7,998 nucleotides of DNA from Syntrophomonadaceae bacterium. Its GTDB lineage: Bacteria > Bacillota > Dethiobacteria > DTU022. Shown here piece by piece: positions 1-6,992 of the stretch. A program made the translations under genes and the position numbers. The first letter of the stretch is position 1. Each line of letters opens with the position of its first letter. The stretch covers positions 1-7,998 of the forward strand of contig SLQM01000045.1 in the NCBI GenBank assembly GCA_007131435.1. Reading direction: 5' to 3'. The notes beneath the pieces are model-generated. The model searched no databases and was not told the DNA's origin. It was given only the letters and a program-made list of their open reading frames with translations.

Positions 1-1641
1 CAGCTGCTCATATGTGTCAATAACATTAGTATAAATTACCGGGCCTGTTCTTGGATTACGCACCCATCCTTCATAACGGTCAGTGCGGTAAGCCTGGAGT
101 TCAGGATCATATGAAAGCATGATATAAGGCGAGTCATTGTAGAATATCTCCTGCATCTGGTGGATCAATTCCCGCCTTTCATCCCTATCCATTGTTCTTT
201 GCTGGATTAGGTGCAGCTCATCATACACCGGGTTAGAGTAGAAACAGTCGCTCCAGGACATTATTTCATCGGTGGTTACAACTTTTAAAATGGATGATGG
301 GTCTACATCAACGTACCAACCCCAGATGAACATATCAAAATCGCCATCATAGATACGATCAGTCAAAGTCCCCTCATCAATAACTGAAACGGTTATTGCT
401 ATATTTACCTCTTCCAGCATATCTTTAATCATTGCTGCCATTTTCTGGTTATCGGGAGATTCGTTTCTTATTAACAGGGTAAAGTCGAGAGGATCACCTG
501 CAGCACTTTCTCTGACTCCGCCAGGACCTACGGGGTACCCGGATTGATCAAGAATTTCTGCTGCGCGATCCGGGTTATATGACCTGAAATCATCTCCAAG
601 ATCTAAATGCCAGAATTCAAATAGCGGAGGTATTAAGGTAGAACCAACTTCCCCGTAACCCATCAGGGCAACATCAATCATTTCCTGGCGGTCCAGTGCA
701 TATTCTATTGCTATACGGATGTTGCGATCCAGTAAAAGTGGATTGCCCATTGAAGCTTCATCTTCCCAGCAGTTAAAAGAAAGCTCAGTAAAAGATGGTG
801 AATCGGCTTCCAAAACCATGATATCAGGATCTCCTGCCTCCTGGAGCGCCTTAAATTGAGCTCCCGGTATACCTGATATAATATCGAGTTCACCCTGCCT
901 GAGGGCTTCGATCATTAAATCGGTATTAGCATAAATTATAAATATTACCTCATCGATAGCAGGCCTGCCTTTAAAATAATCATCATTGGCAACCAGCCTT
1001 GTATATTCGCCCTTGCGGTGCTCAATTACCTGGAAAGGCCCGGTTCCGATAGGATTGTCATTTGCAAAATCTCCTTCAGCATCTATAGGATCTATCTCGG
1101 ACCAGATGTGCTGAGGGAAAATAGGCACCAGGATCTGAGGCATCCAGGCTATCGGTTCATCCGTTTTTATAGTTACCGTGTTTTCATCAAGCACTTCAAT
1201 TTCTTCCATTGCAGCAACATAGTCATAAAAATAGCCCAGTTCGTTATCCCTTATATATTCGAAAGTAAACTTAACATCCTCAGCGCTGAACGGTTCCCCG
1301 TCATGCCAGGTAACCCCTTCTTCCAGGTAAAAAGTCCACAACGTGCCATCTTCGCTCACTTCCCAGCTCTTGGCCAGTTCAGGTGTTACATTTAAGTCTT
1401 CATCCCAGCTCATCAGGTAATTATAGTTCAGGTTCATCAGTTCATATGCCGCTACGGACCAGATTAACATTGGATTAAGACTCTCAATTTCTCTCATGTA
1501 GCCACTTCTAAATATATAGCGGCCATCCTGAGAATCATCCACGGTGCCCTGTTCTGCTCCACCGCCGCAGCCAGAAACAATTAAACCAAGGGCTAAAAAA
1601 ACCACTATTAACAAAACTGCAAGGCCAAATCTCTTTCTCAT
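1..1641 (-). CDS. ABC transporter solute-binding lipoprotein, family 5 (peptide/nickel/opine type), C-terminus cut by window edge
   Basis: The reading frame is open for 547 codons from ATG at 1641 to the left edge without a stop, so the C-terminus is missing. The first 25 residues form a lipoprotein signal: MRKR, a hydrophobic core, then a lipobox ending VSGC with Cys25 as the lipidation site. The mature protein should sit on the outer face of the cytoplasmic membrane. Family 5 binding-protein features are clear: ESLNPM near residues 53-58, a WTFYLEEGVTWHDGEPFSAEDV block around 102-123 that contains WHDG at 112-115, and a WGWYVDVDPSS stretch late in the protein. The family delivers oligopeptides, nickel complexes or other solutes to a DppBCDF-like permease. 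An AGAGGAGG site at 1651-1658 fixes the start. The gene lies 60 bases behind the methyltransferase gene with no terminator between them, so it is probably in that operon. The ligand is inferred to be a methylated amine or a conjugate of one. The family is certain; the substrate is not. Confidence 0.93.
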   Translation of the reverse strand, partial: MRKRFGLAVLLIVVFLALGLIVSGCGGGAEQGTVDDSQDGRYIFRSGYMREIESLNPMLIWSVAAYELMNLNYNYLMSWDEDLNVTPELAKSWEVSEDGTLWTFYLEEGVTWHDGEPFSAEDVKFTFEYIRDNELGYFYDYVAAMEEIEVLDENTVTIKTDEPIAWMPQILVPIFPQHIWSEIDPIDAEGDFANDNPIGTGPFQVIEHRKGEYTRLVANDDYFKGRPAIDEVIFIIYANTDLMIEALRQGELDIISGIPGAQFKALQEAGDPDIMVLEADSPSFTELSFNCWEDEASMGNPLLLDRNIRIAIEYALDRQEMIDVALMGYGEVGSTLIPPLFEFWHLDLGDDFRSYNPDRAAEILDQSGYPVGPGGVRESAAGDPLDFTLLIRNESPDNQKMAAMIKDMLEEVNIAITVSVIDEGTLTDRIYDGDFDMFIWGWYVDVDPSSILKVVTTDEIMSWSDCFYSNPVYDELHLIQQRTMDRDERRELIHQMQEIFYNDSPYIMLSYDPELQAYRTDRYEGWVRNPRTGPVIYTNVIDTYEQL

Positions 1642-1701
1642 TACGAAAACCTCCTCTTTGAAATAGTTTTCATTGCAACCTTAGCATCATGATTAATATT
1701 T

Positions 1702-3129
1702 TTACCTGGTTTTTTCAGCTTTCGCCTCCTCTAAAATAGAATGCAACTCCTTAGAAACGGATTCATCTACTACCTTACCCTGATGCTGATTAATAATCAC
1801 TTGCATTCTATCCCTGGCTTCCTCGCGAACCGATCTGCCACCTGCAGCAAACCATTCTTCATAGGGGGCATCATTGCCGAGTTTTCCGTTATGGATTTCC
1901 CCTTTACGCAGGTAATCGCGCGTGTGCTCCTGGGCAAGATAGTTACCCCCATCCATCACGGACCTGACAACTTCTGCCCCAATAGTATCTCTGTTTACCT
2001 CTACCCCATGCTGCCTGTGAGCAAGCATACTGTATATTTCATCATCAATAATTAACTGTTCCGCGCTGGCCAATAACCCACCATTTAACAGGCCCATCCC
2101 TGAAACAAGTGTTGCTCCGGCCATCATCGGGTACAGCGCATTCATTGCTCTTTCATAGCCAGACTGAATGTCAGGTATAACTGATCCTGAATCGAGGCCA
2201 TAAACAGCTGAAGGGAGTCCATAATAACTTGCCAGTTGGGCAACACAGGCCCCGGCATAACCCTGGTCAGGATCCTTACCACCGACAAAACCGGTCCGCA
2301 TATTTGCTGCGGCAAGCCTGCAGGTATAAACGAGTGGAGTTTTCCTGTTAACCAGGCGAACAAGGGTTAGAAATGCCAGCTGTTCAGCATTTTGCTGGAC
2401 CAAGCCCCCGGCAAGGGTAATCGGGGCAGTAAGCCCCCGCGTCGGACAGGGAAGCATAGTAACCGGCAGCCCGGAACGGGCACTTTCTATAATGGCACCT
2501 GTTATATCAGCTGGAAAATTAAGCGGGCTAAGGGGCGATATAGAGAGGGTGCCCATTGGTTTTTCTACCAGTTTATCCAGGCCACCCCTGATCGCTGCCG
2601 CTAATTTAATAATGTATCGTGTTTCCCACACATCAGATGCAGTTCCAATATCCACAGGTTTACTTGTATACTGCAGGGTATAAGCAGGCATGGCCAGGGA
2701 CGCTATTTCTTCCGGTAAATCAGTTGGCCTGAGGCTGGGGACAACCATATCAAGGTGTGAAAGTGAATCGCTGATTTTAATAAAGTCCACCAGGTCGTTA
2801 ACACTGGCTTCGCGAACGCGATCACTTTCCGGATCCAACAAAACCGATACAGAACCAAAGTTGTGGGTATAAGAACGTGGCGCATCTGTCAAGGGCAAAA
2901 CAATATTTTCATCGACTCCATATAATGTTACTGAAACGGGATCGCCCAGGCTATCTTCTACTAACTTGACCGGAAAAAGAAGCCTGCCATTTTCTTTAGA
3001 ACAACCTGCCGTTAAAAGAATATCCCTGGCTTCCTCACCTTCGACAATTGCCCCGGTTTCGGAAAGTATTTTGAGAGTCATATCATGCATTAGCTGCAAA
3101 TCTTCAGTTTTCAAAGGTTTAAAGTTCAA
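1702..3129 (-). CDS. MttB-family (trimethylamine methyltransferase-like) corrinoid methyltransferase without pyrrolysine
   Basis: This is a TIM-barrel methyltransferase of the MttB/MtgB superfamily. Members move a methyl group from a tertiary or quaternary amine to the Co(I) corrinoid of a partner protein. Numbered from the chosen start (475 aa, normal for the family), the recognisable parts are an N-terminal LxxETG segment near 20-26, SPLSPL at 198-203, a PCPTRGLTAPITLAG block followed by QQNAE at about 227-249, and a YYGLPSAVYGLDSGS...PD.QSGYE block at about 302-326. No UAG occurs in frame and the gene ends in TAA. This places it with the non-pyrrolysine group that includes glycine betaine (MtgB), proline betaine and carnitine demethylases, not with trimethylamine-specific MttB. 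I chose TTG at 3129 because GAGAGGAG lies 10 bases upstream. A TTG at 3162 would add 11 residues and overlap the corrinoid gene, but it has no ribosome binding site. The substrate cannot be read from the sequence; glycine betaine is only one candidate. Confidence 0.93.
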   Translation of the reverse strand: MNFKPLKTEDLQLMHDMTLKILSETGAIVEGEEARDILLTAGCSKENGRLLFPVKLVEDSLGDPVSVTLYGVDENIVLPLTDAPRSYTHNFGSVSVLLDPESDRVREASVNDLVDFIKISDSLSHLDMVVPSLRPTDLPEEIASLAMPAYTLQYTSKPVDIGTASDVWETRYIIKLAAAIRGGLDKLVEKPMGTLSISPLSPLNFPADITGAIIESARSGLPVTMLPCPTRGLTAPITLAGGLVQQNAEQLAFLTLVRLVNRKTPLVYTCRLAAANMRTGFVGGKDPDQGYAGACVAQLASYYGLPSAVYGLDSGSVIPDIQSGYERAMNALYPMMAGATLVSGMGLLNGGLLASAEQLIIDDEIYSMLAHRQHGVEVNRDTIGAEVVRSVMDGGNYLAQEHTRDYLRKGEIHNGKLGNDAPYEEWFAAGGRSVREEARDRMQVIINQHQGKVVDESVSKELHSILEEAKAEKTR

Positions 3130-3139
3130 GTAGTCACTG

Positions 3140-3147
3140 CTCCTCTC
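3140..3147 (-). promoter_or_regulatory. Ribosome binding site that decides the methyltransferase start
   Basis: GAGAGGAG on the minus strand spans the TGA stop of the corrinoid protein gene and lies 10 bases before the TTG at 3129. Ribosomes ending the upstream gene would finish on top of this site. That suggests translational coupling of the two partner proteins and argues against the TTG at 3162. Confidence 0.6.
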
Positions 3148-3799
3148 ATCCTTCTTGGCCAAGTAGAGCTTTCATTTTTTTTATTCCCACTATAGCATCT
3201 GCAGCATATGCATCGGCACCGACTTTTAAAGCCCATTCTTCGGAAAGTGGAGCCCCGCCGACTATAACTTTTACCCTATCCCTAATCCCTTCATCGGCAA
3301 GCAGATCAATTACTTTTTTCTGCTCCTGTATGGTTGTCGTCATCAGGGCTGATATACCAAGAATATCCGCATTATTTTCCTTCACCGCTAGAACAAATTT
3401 TTCTGAAGGCACATCAACACCTAGATCATGAATTTCCATTCCAGCTGCTTTCATCATCATGATCACAATATCTTTACCGATTGAATGAAGGTCGCCCTTT
3501 ACTGTGCCGATAACAACCTTCACCACTTTATCTTTTTTTGTTTCCTTATCTGCTTTCAGGTGGGGTTCAAGGAAGTCAATTGCTTCACCCATTGCTTCTG
3601 CAGCTAGCATCATGTCTGGCAGGTAATATTCGCCTTCCTCAAACTTTTCACCTACCTTGTCCAGCCCGACTGTTAAACCCCTGGTTATTAAATCCAGGGG
3701 ATCAACACCACTATCAATTCCTTTTCGTACAAGCCGCATGGTTTCATCTTTCTTTCCTTCCAATACTGCTTTAGCTAAATCACCTGTTATCTCGCTCAT
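3146..3799 (-). CDS. Methyltransferase cognate corrinoid protein (MtgC/MttC type)
   Basis: This 217-residue protein is the methyl carrier for the adjacent MttB-family enzyme. It binds a cobamide whose cobalt cycles between Co(I) and methyl-Co(III). Residues 1-85 form the helical cap domain of this family (VGEKFEEGEYYLPDMMLAAEAM at about 49-70). Residues 92-217 form the Rossmann-like B12 domain with all of its signatures: D103-L-H105-S-I-G108, where His105 is the lower cobalt ligand, S150-x-L152, and G181-G182. Length and domain order match MtgC, MttC and MtbC. The ATG at 3799 follows an AGAGGGGGG site about 5 bases upstream. The methyltransferase gene begins 16 bases after this stop codon, so the two are almost surely made together. 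The methyl acceptor enzyme (MtgA/MtrH type) and the reductive activator (RamA/RamQ type) are not in the window and must be encoded elsewhere. The exact paralogue name cannot be fixed without the substrate. Confidence 0.95.
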   Translation of the reverse strand: MSEITGDLAKAVLEGKKDETMRLVRKGIDSGVDPLDLITRGLTVGLDKVGEKFEEGEYYLPDMMLAAEAMGEAIDFLEPHLKADKETKKDKVVKVVIGTVKGDLHSIGKDIVIMMMKAAGMEIHDLGVDVPSEKFVLAVKENNADILGISALMTTTIQEQKKVIDLLADEGIRDRVKVIVGGAPLSEEWALKVGADAYAADAIVGIKKMKALLGQEG

Positions 3800-3834
3800 T
3801 CAAACCCCCCTCTTTAATCATATTGAGTTCACTT

Positions 3835-3890
3835 AAAAAACCCACGTAGAAGTGGGCCTGCCTGCTTGGAGGTCAGCTTTAGCTTCGTGG
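3835..3890 (-). promoter_or_regulatory. Leader hairpin with competing pairing, possible transcription attenuator before the corrinoid operon
   Basis: On the minus strand, CCCAC (3852-3856) pairs with GTGGG (3841-3845) across a 6-base loop. Two or three wobble/AU pairs at the base extend the stem, and six T residues (3835-3840) follow, giving a short intrinsic-terminator shape. Upstream, CCACG (3886-3890) can instead pair with CGTGG (3842-3846), and AAG (3883-3885) with CTT (3850-3852), skipping three bases. Both pairings use 3842-3846, so they exclude each other. The element lies between the predicted promoter and the start of the corrinoid gene. I see no match to the cobalamin riboswitch or any other RNA class I know. 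The stem is short, so the terminator may be weak or may merely insulate. Confidence 0.45.
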
Positions 3891-3906
3891 TAATTATTTA
3901 CTTTTT

Positions 3907-3925
3907 TTGCATATATTGAATGCAA
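3907..3925 (-). promoter_or_regulatory. Dyad at transcription start, possible operator of the corrinoid operon
   Basis: TTGCAT and ATGCAA form perfect inverted 6-base arms separated by 7 bases. The left arm begins two bases after the -10 hexamer, so the dyad covers the expected transcription start. That is the classic place for a repressor site. No regulator gene is in the window. In AT-rich DNA a 6-base dyad can arise by chance. Confidence 0.35.
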
Positions 3926-3927
3926 TT

Positions 3928-3956
3928 ATTATACCATACTTTCTTTTCTAAATCTA
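3928..3956 (-). promoter_or_regulatory. Predicted sigma-A promoter for the corrinoid/methyltransferase operon
   Basis: The minus strand shows a perfect TATAAT (3928-3933) preceded by TGG, giving an extended -10. A weak -35 candidate, TAGATT (3951-3956), lies 17 bases upstream. It would start transcription near 3921 and give a leader of about 120 bases before the corrinoid protein ATG, which is room for the attenuator-like structure. Confidence 0.6.
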
Positions 3957-4066
3957 TACAGTAAAATAAATTTTTTGACTCTTCGGGCAGGGATGTATTC
4001 ATCAATCATAAGCCGGTATTTGTTTAAACTGATTCCAAGCCAAGGTTAATTTGCCTGGTGGGGATA

Positions 4067-4075
4067 TGGTATAAT
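4067..4075 (+). promoter_or_regulatory. Predicted extended -10 promoter for the rightward lipoprotein island
   Basis: TGG followed by TATAAT (4070-4075) reads rightward. It shares the 11-mer TATGGTATAAT with the divergent corrinoid-operon promoter about 135 bases away. No good -35 sits at the usual spacing; the nearest, TTGCCT at 4051-4056, is too close. It would drive the decayed gene at 4124 and the intact lipoprotein gene at 4362. Confidence 0.45.
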
Positions 4076-4123
4076 TAGCTCAGGTTTAAAAATTTTCCGG
4101 TTTGGAATATGGAGATGAACTAG

Positions 4124-4338
4124 ATGAAAAATAAAGGATTATTATATTAGCGCTGATAACAGCGATTGTATTTTAATGCTGGCCGGATGACATAACTTCA
4201 AAAGGCCAGGATAAAGGCCTGCCCCGCAACGGCGGTATTGTAATAACAACAGTTGATGACACTACAAACTTGGGTAATATTGTAGTATCAGACTTTGATA
4301 AAGAAAATGATGGCCGTAAATTGTATAAACTTGACTAA
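4124..4338 (+). pseudogene. Decayed small lipoprotein gene with three frame breaks
   Basis: A GGAG site at 4111-4114 precedes ATG at 4124, which opens MKNKGLL and stops at TAG 4148-4150. Another frame takes over at once with ILALITAIVF (4144-4173), ending at TAA 4174-4176. Joining frames near 4173 gives LMLAG plus a TGA at 4188. Dropping one A there yields TGC and a perfect LAGC lipobox. From 4192 to TAA at 4336-4338 the frame is clean and continues ITSKGQDKGLP, then a 40-odd residue tail ending KLYKLD. The simplest reading is a once-intact lipoprotein of about 70 residues, broken by two single-base losses and one gain within about 45 bases of the signal-peptide region. Clustered assembly errors are the alternative. 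Function is unknown. It lies just upstream of another lipoprotein gene on the same strand and may be a dead relative. Confidence 0.5.
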
Positions 4339-4348
4339 TCATGTTCTT

Positions 4349-4354
4349 GGAGGG
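4349..4354 (+). promoter_or_regulatory. Ribosome binding site that sets the small lipoprotein start
   Basis: GGAGGG lies 7 bases before TTG at 4362. The in-frame ATG at 4341 lies upstream of this site and would put non-hydrophobic residues before the signal peptide, so the TTG is the better start. Confidence 0.65.
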
Positions 4355-4361
4355 ATCTGCC

Positions 4362-4652
4362 TTGAAACATATTTTAAATTTCTTGCTCATTTTACTGGTT
4401 ATTACATGTTTTTTGATACTGCCAGGCTGCTCTGAGCCTTCAGATGAAGAAGAAGTTACCGAAGAGACGGAAGAGTTGGTACCAGAAAAGGATGAGCCGG
4501 ATGTAGACAATGACCTGGTTGAAGATCCGGGTAAGGAAGATAAAAATGAACCCGAACCTTTCCCGGGATCAACTTTCAAGCATGAAGTAAAGATGAAAGT
4601 AAATGGTGTCATTAAAGAAGAAAAGAGCGAAGAATGGTGGAAGTTTGATTAA
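4362..4652 (+). CDS. Small acidic lipoprotein of unknown function
   Basis: I do not recognise the family. The 96-residue product starts at TTG 4362, chosen for its ribosome binding site and because it puts MKH directly before the hydrophobic core. Residues 4-20 are hydrophobic and lead to LPGC with Cys23 as the likely lipidated residue. Proline at -2 is a little unusual for a lipobox. Residues 24-67 are extremely acidic (21 Asp/Glu in 44), with repeated E-E-x-x-E spacing and prolines, so probably disordered. The last 29 residues switch to a mixed, lysine-rich segment with Val/Met strands ending EEWWKFD. The product should be anchored outside the membrane. It is the only intact gene on the plus strand here and converges on larE with a 4-base gap and no visible terminator. 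The acid-rich stretch might bind cations or act as a spacer, which is speculation. Confidence 0.75.
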   Translation: MKHILNFLLILLVITCFLILPGCSEPSDEEEVTEETEELVPEKDEPDVDNDLVEDPGKEDKNEPEPFPGSTFKHEVKMKVNGVIKEEKSEEWWKFD

Positions 4653-4656
4653 GCGT

Positions 4657-5514
4657 TTATTTATCACTTTCATCTAAAAATATATTCATACTTCCAGATT
4701 TAAAGTCGTCCAGGTTAAGAGTTACATGAGTGAAGCCGAGCGCTTTTAACCTGGATGATATTTTATATCTATTTTCAATTACCTTTTCAAACTCTTCACC
4801 TGATACTTCAATACGCGCCAGGTCATCGTGACAGCGAACACGCAAATCACCGCTAAAAAGCAAGGACTGCAAAAATTTTTCTGCATTATATACCCGGTCA
4901 AGCAGCTCTTTTTCAAGGCCAGTGCCATAGGGAAAGCGAGTAGCAAGGCAGGTAGTAGCAGGTTGATTCCAGGTTGGCAGGGCGGCATGAGCAGAAAGCT
5001 CCCGGATCTCTTTTTTACTGAGCCCTGCATCAAGCAGGGGAGTTATAATCCCCAACTCTTTTAACGCCTTCATGCCCGGCCTGTAATCACCAGGATCATC
5101 CGCATTAGAACCATCCAGCACAGCTTCAATACCCTTTACCCCTGCGGTTTTCAATAGCTCACCATAAATATCCTTCTTGCAGTGATAGCACCTCTCCCTG
5201 GAATTATTTTTAACCAGTGGATTGCTGAGTAAATCTAATTTTTCAACCATCAGCTCCGCGTCAAGTTTGCCCGCAATATTTATTAGCATATCCGGTTTAA
5301 TCGAACGATTTAAACCTGACTGCAGGTTTACTGCCAGCACCCTGTCTTTACCCAAAACCTGAATCGCTTTATACAGCAGGTAAGTGCTGTCAACCCCTCC
5401 GGAAAAAGCTATAAGCACATTTCTATGCTTTTCAAGAATGCTATCCAGGGCTTTTTCTTTTTTTAATGTTTCTTCTTCAGGTAACCGGTAACTTGAAAAA
5501 CGCTCCGCTGCCAT
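4657..5514 (-). CDS. larE: LarE-type ATP-dependent sulfur transferase (PP-loop), three-cysteine form
   Basis: The 285-residue product belongs to the LarE family. These enzymes adenylate a carboxylate of pyridinium dicarboxylate mononucleotide and add sulfur when making the nickel-pincer cofactor of lactate racemase (LarA). The PP-loop SGGVDS is at 38-43. Family blocks follow: RCYHCK at 108-113, DGSNADD then DYRPG at about 134-147, PLLDAGLSKKEIR at 159-171 and CLATRFPYG at 189-197. Cys189 matches the position of the sacrificial cysteine of Lactobacillus LarE. The extra Cys109 and Cys112 make the three-cysteine set seen in LarE proteins that use a [4Fe-4S] cluster instead of losing their own cysteine sulfur. 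The ATG at 5514 overlaps the symporter stop by one base (TGATG), so it is the last gene of that operon. larA, larB and larC are absent from the window, so it may serve a distant lar locus or another thiolation reaction. Confidence 0.88.
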   Translation of the reverse strand: MAAERFSSYRLPEEETLKKEKALDSILEKHRNVLIAFSGGVDSTYLLYKAIQVLGKDRVLAVNLQSGLNRSIKPDMLINIAGKLDAELMVEKLDLLSNPLVKNNSRERCYHCKKDIYGELLKTAGVKGIEAVLDGSNADDPGDYRPGMKALKELGIITPLLDAGLSKKEIRELSAHAALPTWNQPATTCLATRFPYGTGLEKELLDRVYNAEKFLQSLLFSGDLRVRCHDDLARIEVSGEEFEKVIENRYKISSRLKALGFTHVTLNLDDFKSGSMNIFLDESDK

Positions 5515-6992
5515 CAGATAACTCTTCTCCTGTTAAGTTCATCCTGCACGTAACCGATAAACTCTTCTGCCTTTTGCAATGGGGGTATAGTAACCAGGCT
5601 CACCCCTATAAAAAGAATAACTGCGGTTATACCGCTCCAGACACCGGGCCACATCCCCAGCGGCCTGAGACCGCTAAATTGTAAAATTGTAGCCAACAAT
5701 CCCCCTGCTATAACACTCACCAGTACCGCTGGTGCCGTTCCCCTTTTCCAGTAAAAACAGCCTATCAGCGCCGGGACCATAACCAGCAACCCGGCTGAAG
5801 AGGCGACCGACAGGGCAGCGATCAGGTCAAGCCGGTACGTGGCAAAGACAAAAATAAAAACTGTAAACAGAGGGACGAACACTTTTCCTATCAATAGCTC
5901 ACGGTTCTCATCTGCTTCTACCGCTACATTTTTAAAAATATCCCTGCAAACCATTGAAGAAAGAGATAAAATAATCGAGTTAACAGTAGATATGGCTGCT
6001 GCGCTGATACCCAGCATAACCAGGAGCGCTATGATGGAAGGAACAATATTCAAACTTAGCAATACCGGGGTTGCACTGTCAGCTGCTGCAAGGTCTGGCA
6101 GCAGTAAACGGGCCGAAAAGCCCCACAGTATTGACACAATGGTATAAATGAAGCCAAAAATAAGAAATCCCATAACCATGATCCTCATCTGTCCCAGGTT
6201 GCGGGGCATAAATAGGCGCTGGCTGACCTGCGGGTTTGAAAGAGAAAAGAAAAACCAGGGCAATGTAAGCCCGACAAAAGCATGAACGTTGAAAAACCCG
6301 GGCCCGGGAACTGCTAACCAGGAGGGGTAATGGGTTTCCAACTGGCTGAACATACCTCCAAAACCGCCGAACCCCCGATAGACAATAAAAATTACTGAAA
6401 GCACAGCAACAGTAATCATTACAGCGGCCTGTAGCGAATCGGTCCAGGCCACTGCCTTCAACCCCCCCGACCAGGTCCAGTAAACAGCTATAACCGCCGC
6501 TATACCCACCCCTGCCAGGTATGGTATAGCTCCACCTGAAATCCCTTCCAACAGGGCGCCTATTCCTATTAACTGGACAGCGCTGTAAGGGATTAAGAAA
6601 ATCACCGCCGCTGCGGCAGAAACTATAGCAACAGCTTTACTTTGATAACGATCTCCAAGCATTTCAGTGGGTGTAAGATAGTTATACTTTTTGCCAACCA
6701 ACCAGAACCTGGGTCCAAAAAAAGCGACAAGGACAAGGCCGGAAAGGTAAATAAGCTCAAACCCGAGCGCGCCAACCCCGCCTATGTAAGTAAAACCTGC
6801 CAGGCCAACAAGCATAAAAGCGCTGTATGTAGTTGCGCTGTAAGTTAAAGCAGCGACTATCCCGCCAAGAGAACGGTTAGCAAGAAAAAAATCATTTACA
6901 TCACTACCCAGCCTGCTGCGAGCCTGGCGGGCAATTATGGATCCAACTATGAAATAAAGAAAGAGGGCTAAATAAATAGTATTAGCGTTCAT
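5514..6992 (-). CDS. Sodium:solute symporter family transporter (SSS family, PanF-like)
   Basis: This is a polytopic membrane transporter of 492 residues with the usual SSS length and pattern of about 13 helices. Numbered from the chosen start, visible family signatures are ANRSLGG near 38-44, LTPTEMLGDRY at about 106-116, GGLKAVAWTDSLQ at 176-188, NPQVSQRLFMPR at about 253-264, and AAISTVNS at about 332-339. Ser335-Thr336 in the last block match the Na2-site serine/threonine pair. A C-terminal cytoplasmic tail ends NRRRVI. Sodium-driven import is therefore likely. The ligand is not determinable: pantothenate, proline, carboxylates and others are carried by close families. Three ATG codons run in tandem at 6998, 6995 and 6992. 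The third is best placed, 6-7 bases after GGAGGG at 6999-7004. It overlaps the upstream small membrane protein gene by 11 bases and touches larE, so all three are probably one transcript. Confidence 0.92.
   Translation of the reverse strand: MNANTIYLALFLYFIVGSIIARQARSRLGSDVNDFFLANRSLGGIVAALTYSATTYSAFMLVGLAGFTYIGGVGALGFELIYLSGLVLVAFFGPRFWLVGKKYNYLTPTEMLGDRYQSKAVAIVSAAAAVIFLIPYSAVQLIGIGALLEGISGGAIPYLAGVGIAAVIAVYWTWSGGLKAVAWTDSLQAAVMITVAVLSVIFIVYRGFGGFGGMFSQLETHYPSWLAVPGPGFFNVHAFVGLTLPWFFFSLSNPQVSQRLFMPRNLGQMRIMVMGFLIFGFIYTIVSILWGFSARLLLPDLAAADSATPVLLSLNIVPSIIALLVMLGISAAAISTVNSIILSLSSMVCRDIFKNVAVEADENRELLIGKVFVPLFTVFIFVFATYRLDLIAALSVASSAGLLVMVPALIGCFYWKRGTAPAVLVSVIAGGLLATILQFSGLRPLGMWPGVWSGITAVILFIGVSLVTIPPLQKAEEFIGYVQDELNRRRVI

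Noticed and set aside
1018..1395. A 125-codon plus-strand open frame
   Set aside because: It lies wholly inside the solute-binding protein gene on the other strand, has no ribosome binding site and no recognisable protein character.
1741..2055. A 104-codon plus-strand open frame
   Set aside because: It is antisense to the MttB-family gene, whose family blocks on the minus strand leave no doubt about the real frame.
1702..3129. Pyrrolysine-encoding amber codon in the MttB homologue
   Set aside because: The frame has no UAG from start to the final TAA, so it is not a pyrrolysine enzyme.
3800..3960. A cobalamin riboswitch before the corrinoid protein gene
   Set aside because: I looked for a B12-box-like sequence and the roughly 200-base multi-stem layout. 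Neither is present; the leader is only about 120 bases.
4049..4065. Similarity of ATTTGCCTG...TGGGGAT here to the minus strand at 7237-7254 before the symporter promoter
   Set aside because: The distances to the two -10 elements differ by six bases and a gap is needed, so a shared regulatory site is not supported.
4262..4612. A 116-codon minus-strand open frame rich in serine
   Set aside because: It is the reverse of the acidic lipoprotein gene: Glu codons read backwards give Ser/Phe runs. The plus strand has the ribosome binding site, signal peptide and lipobox.
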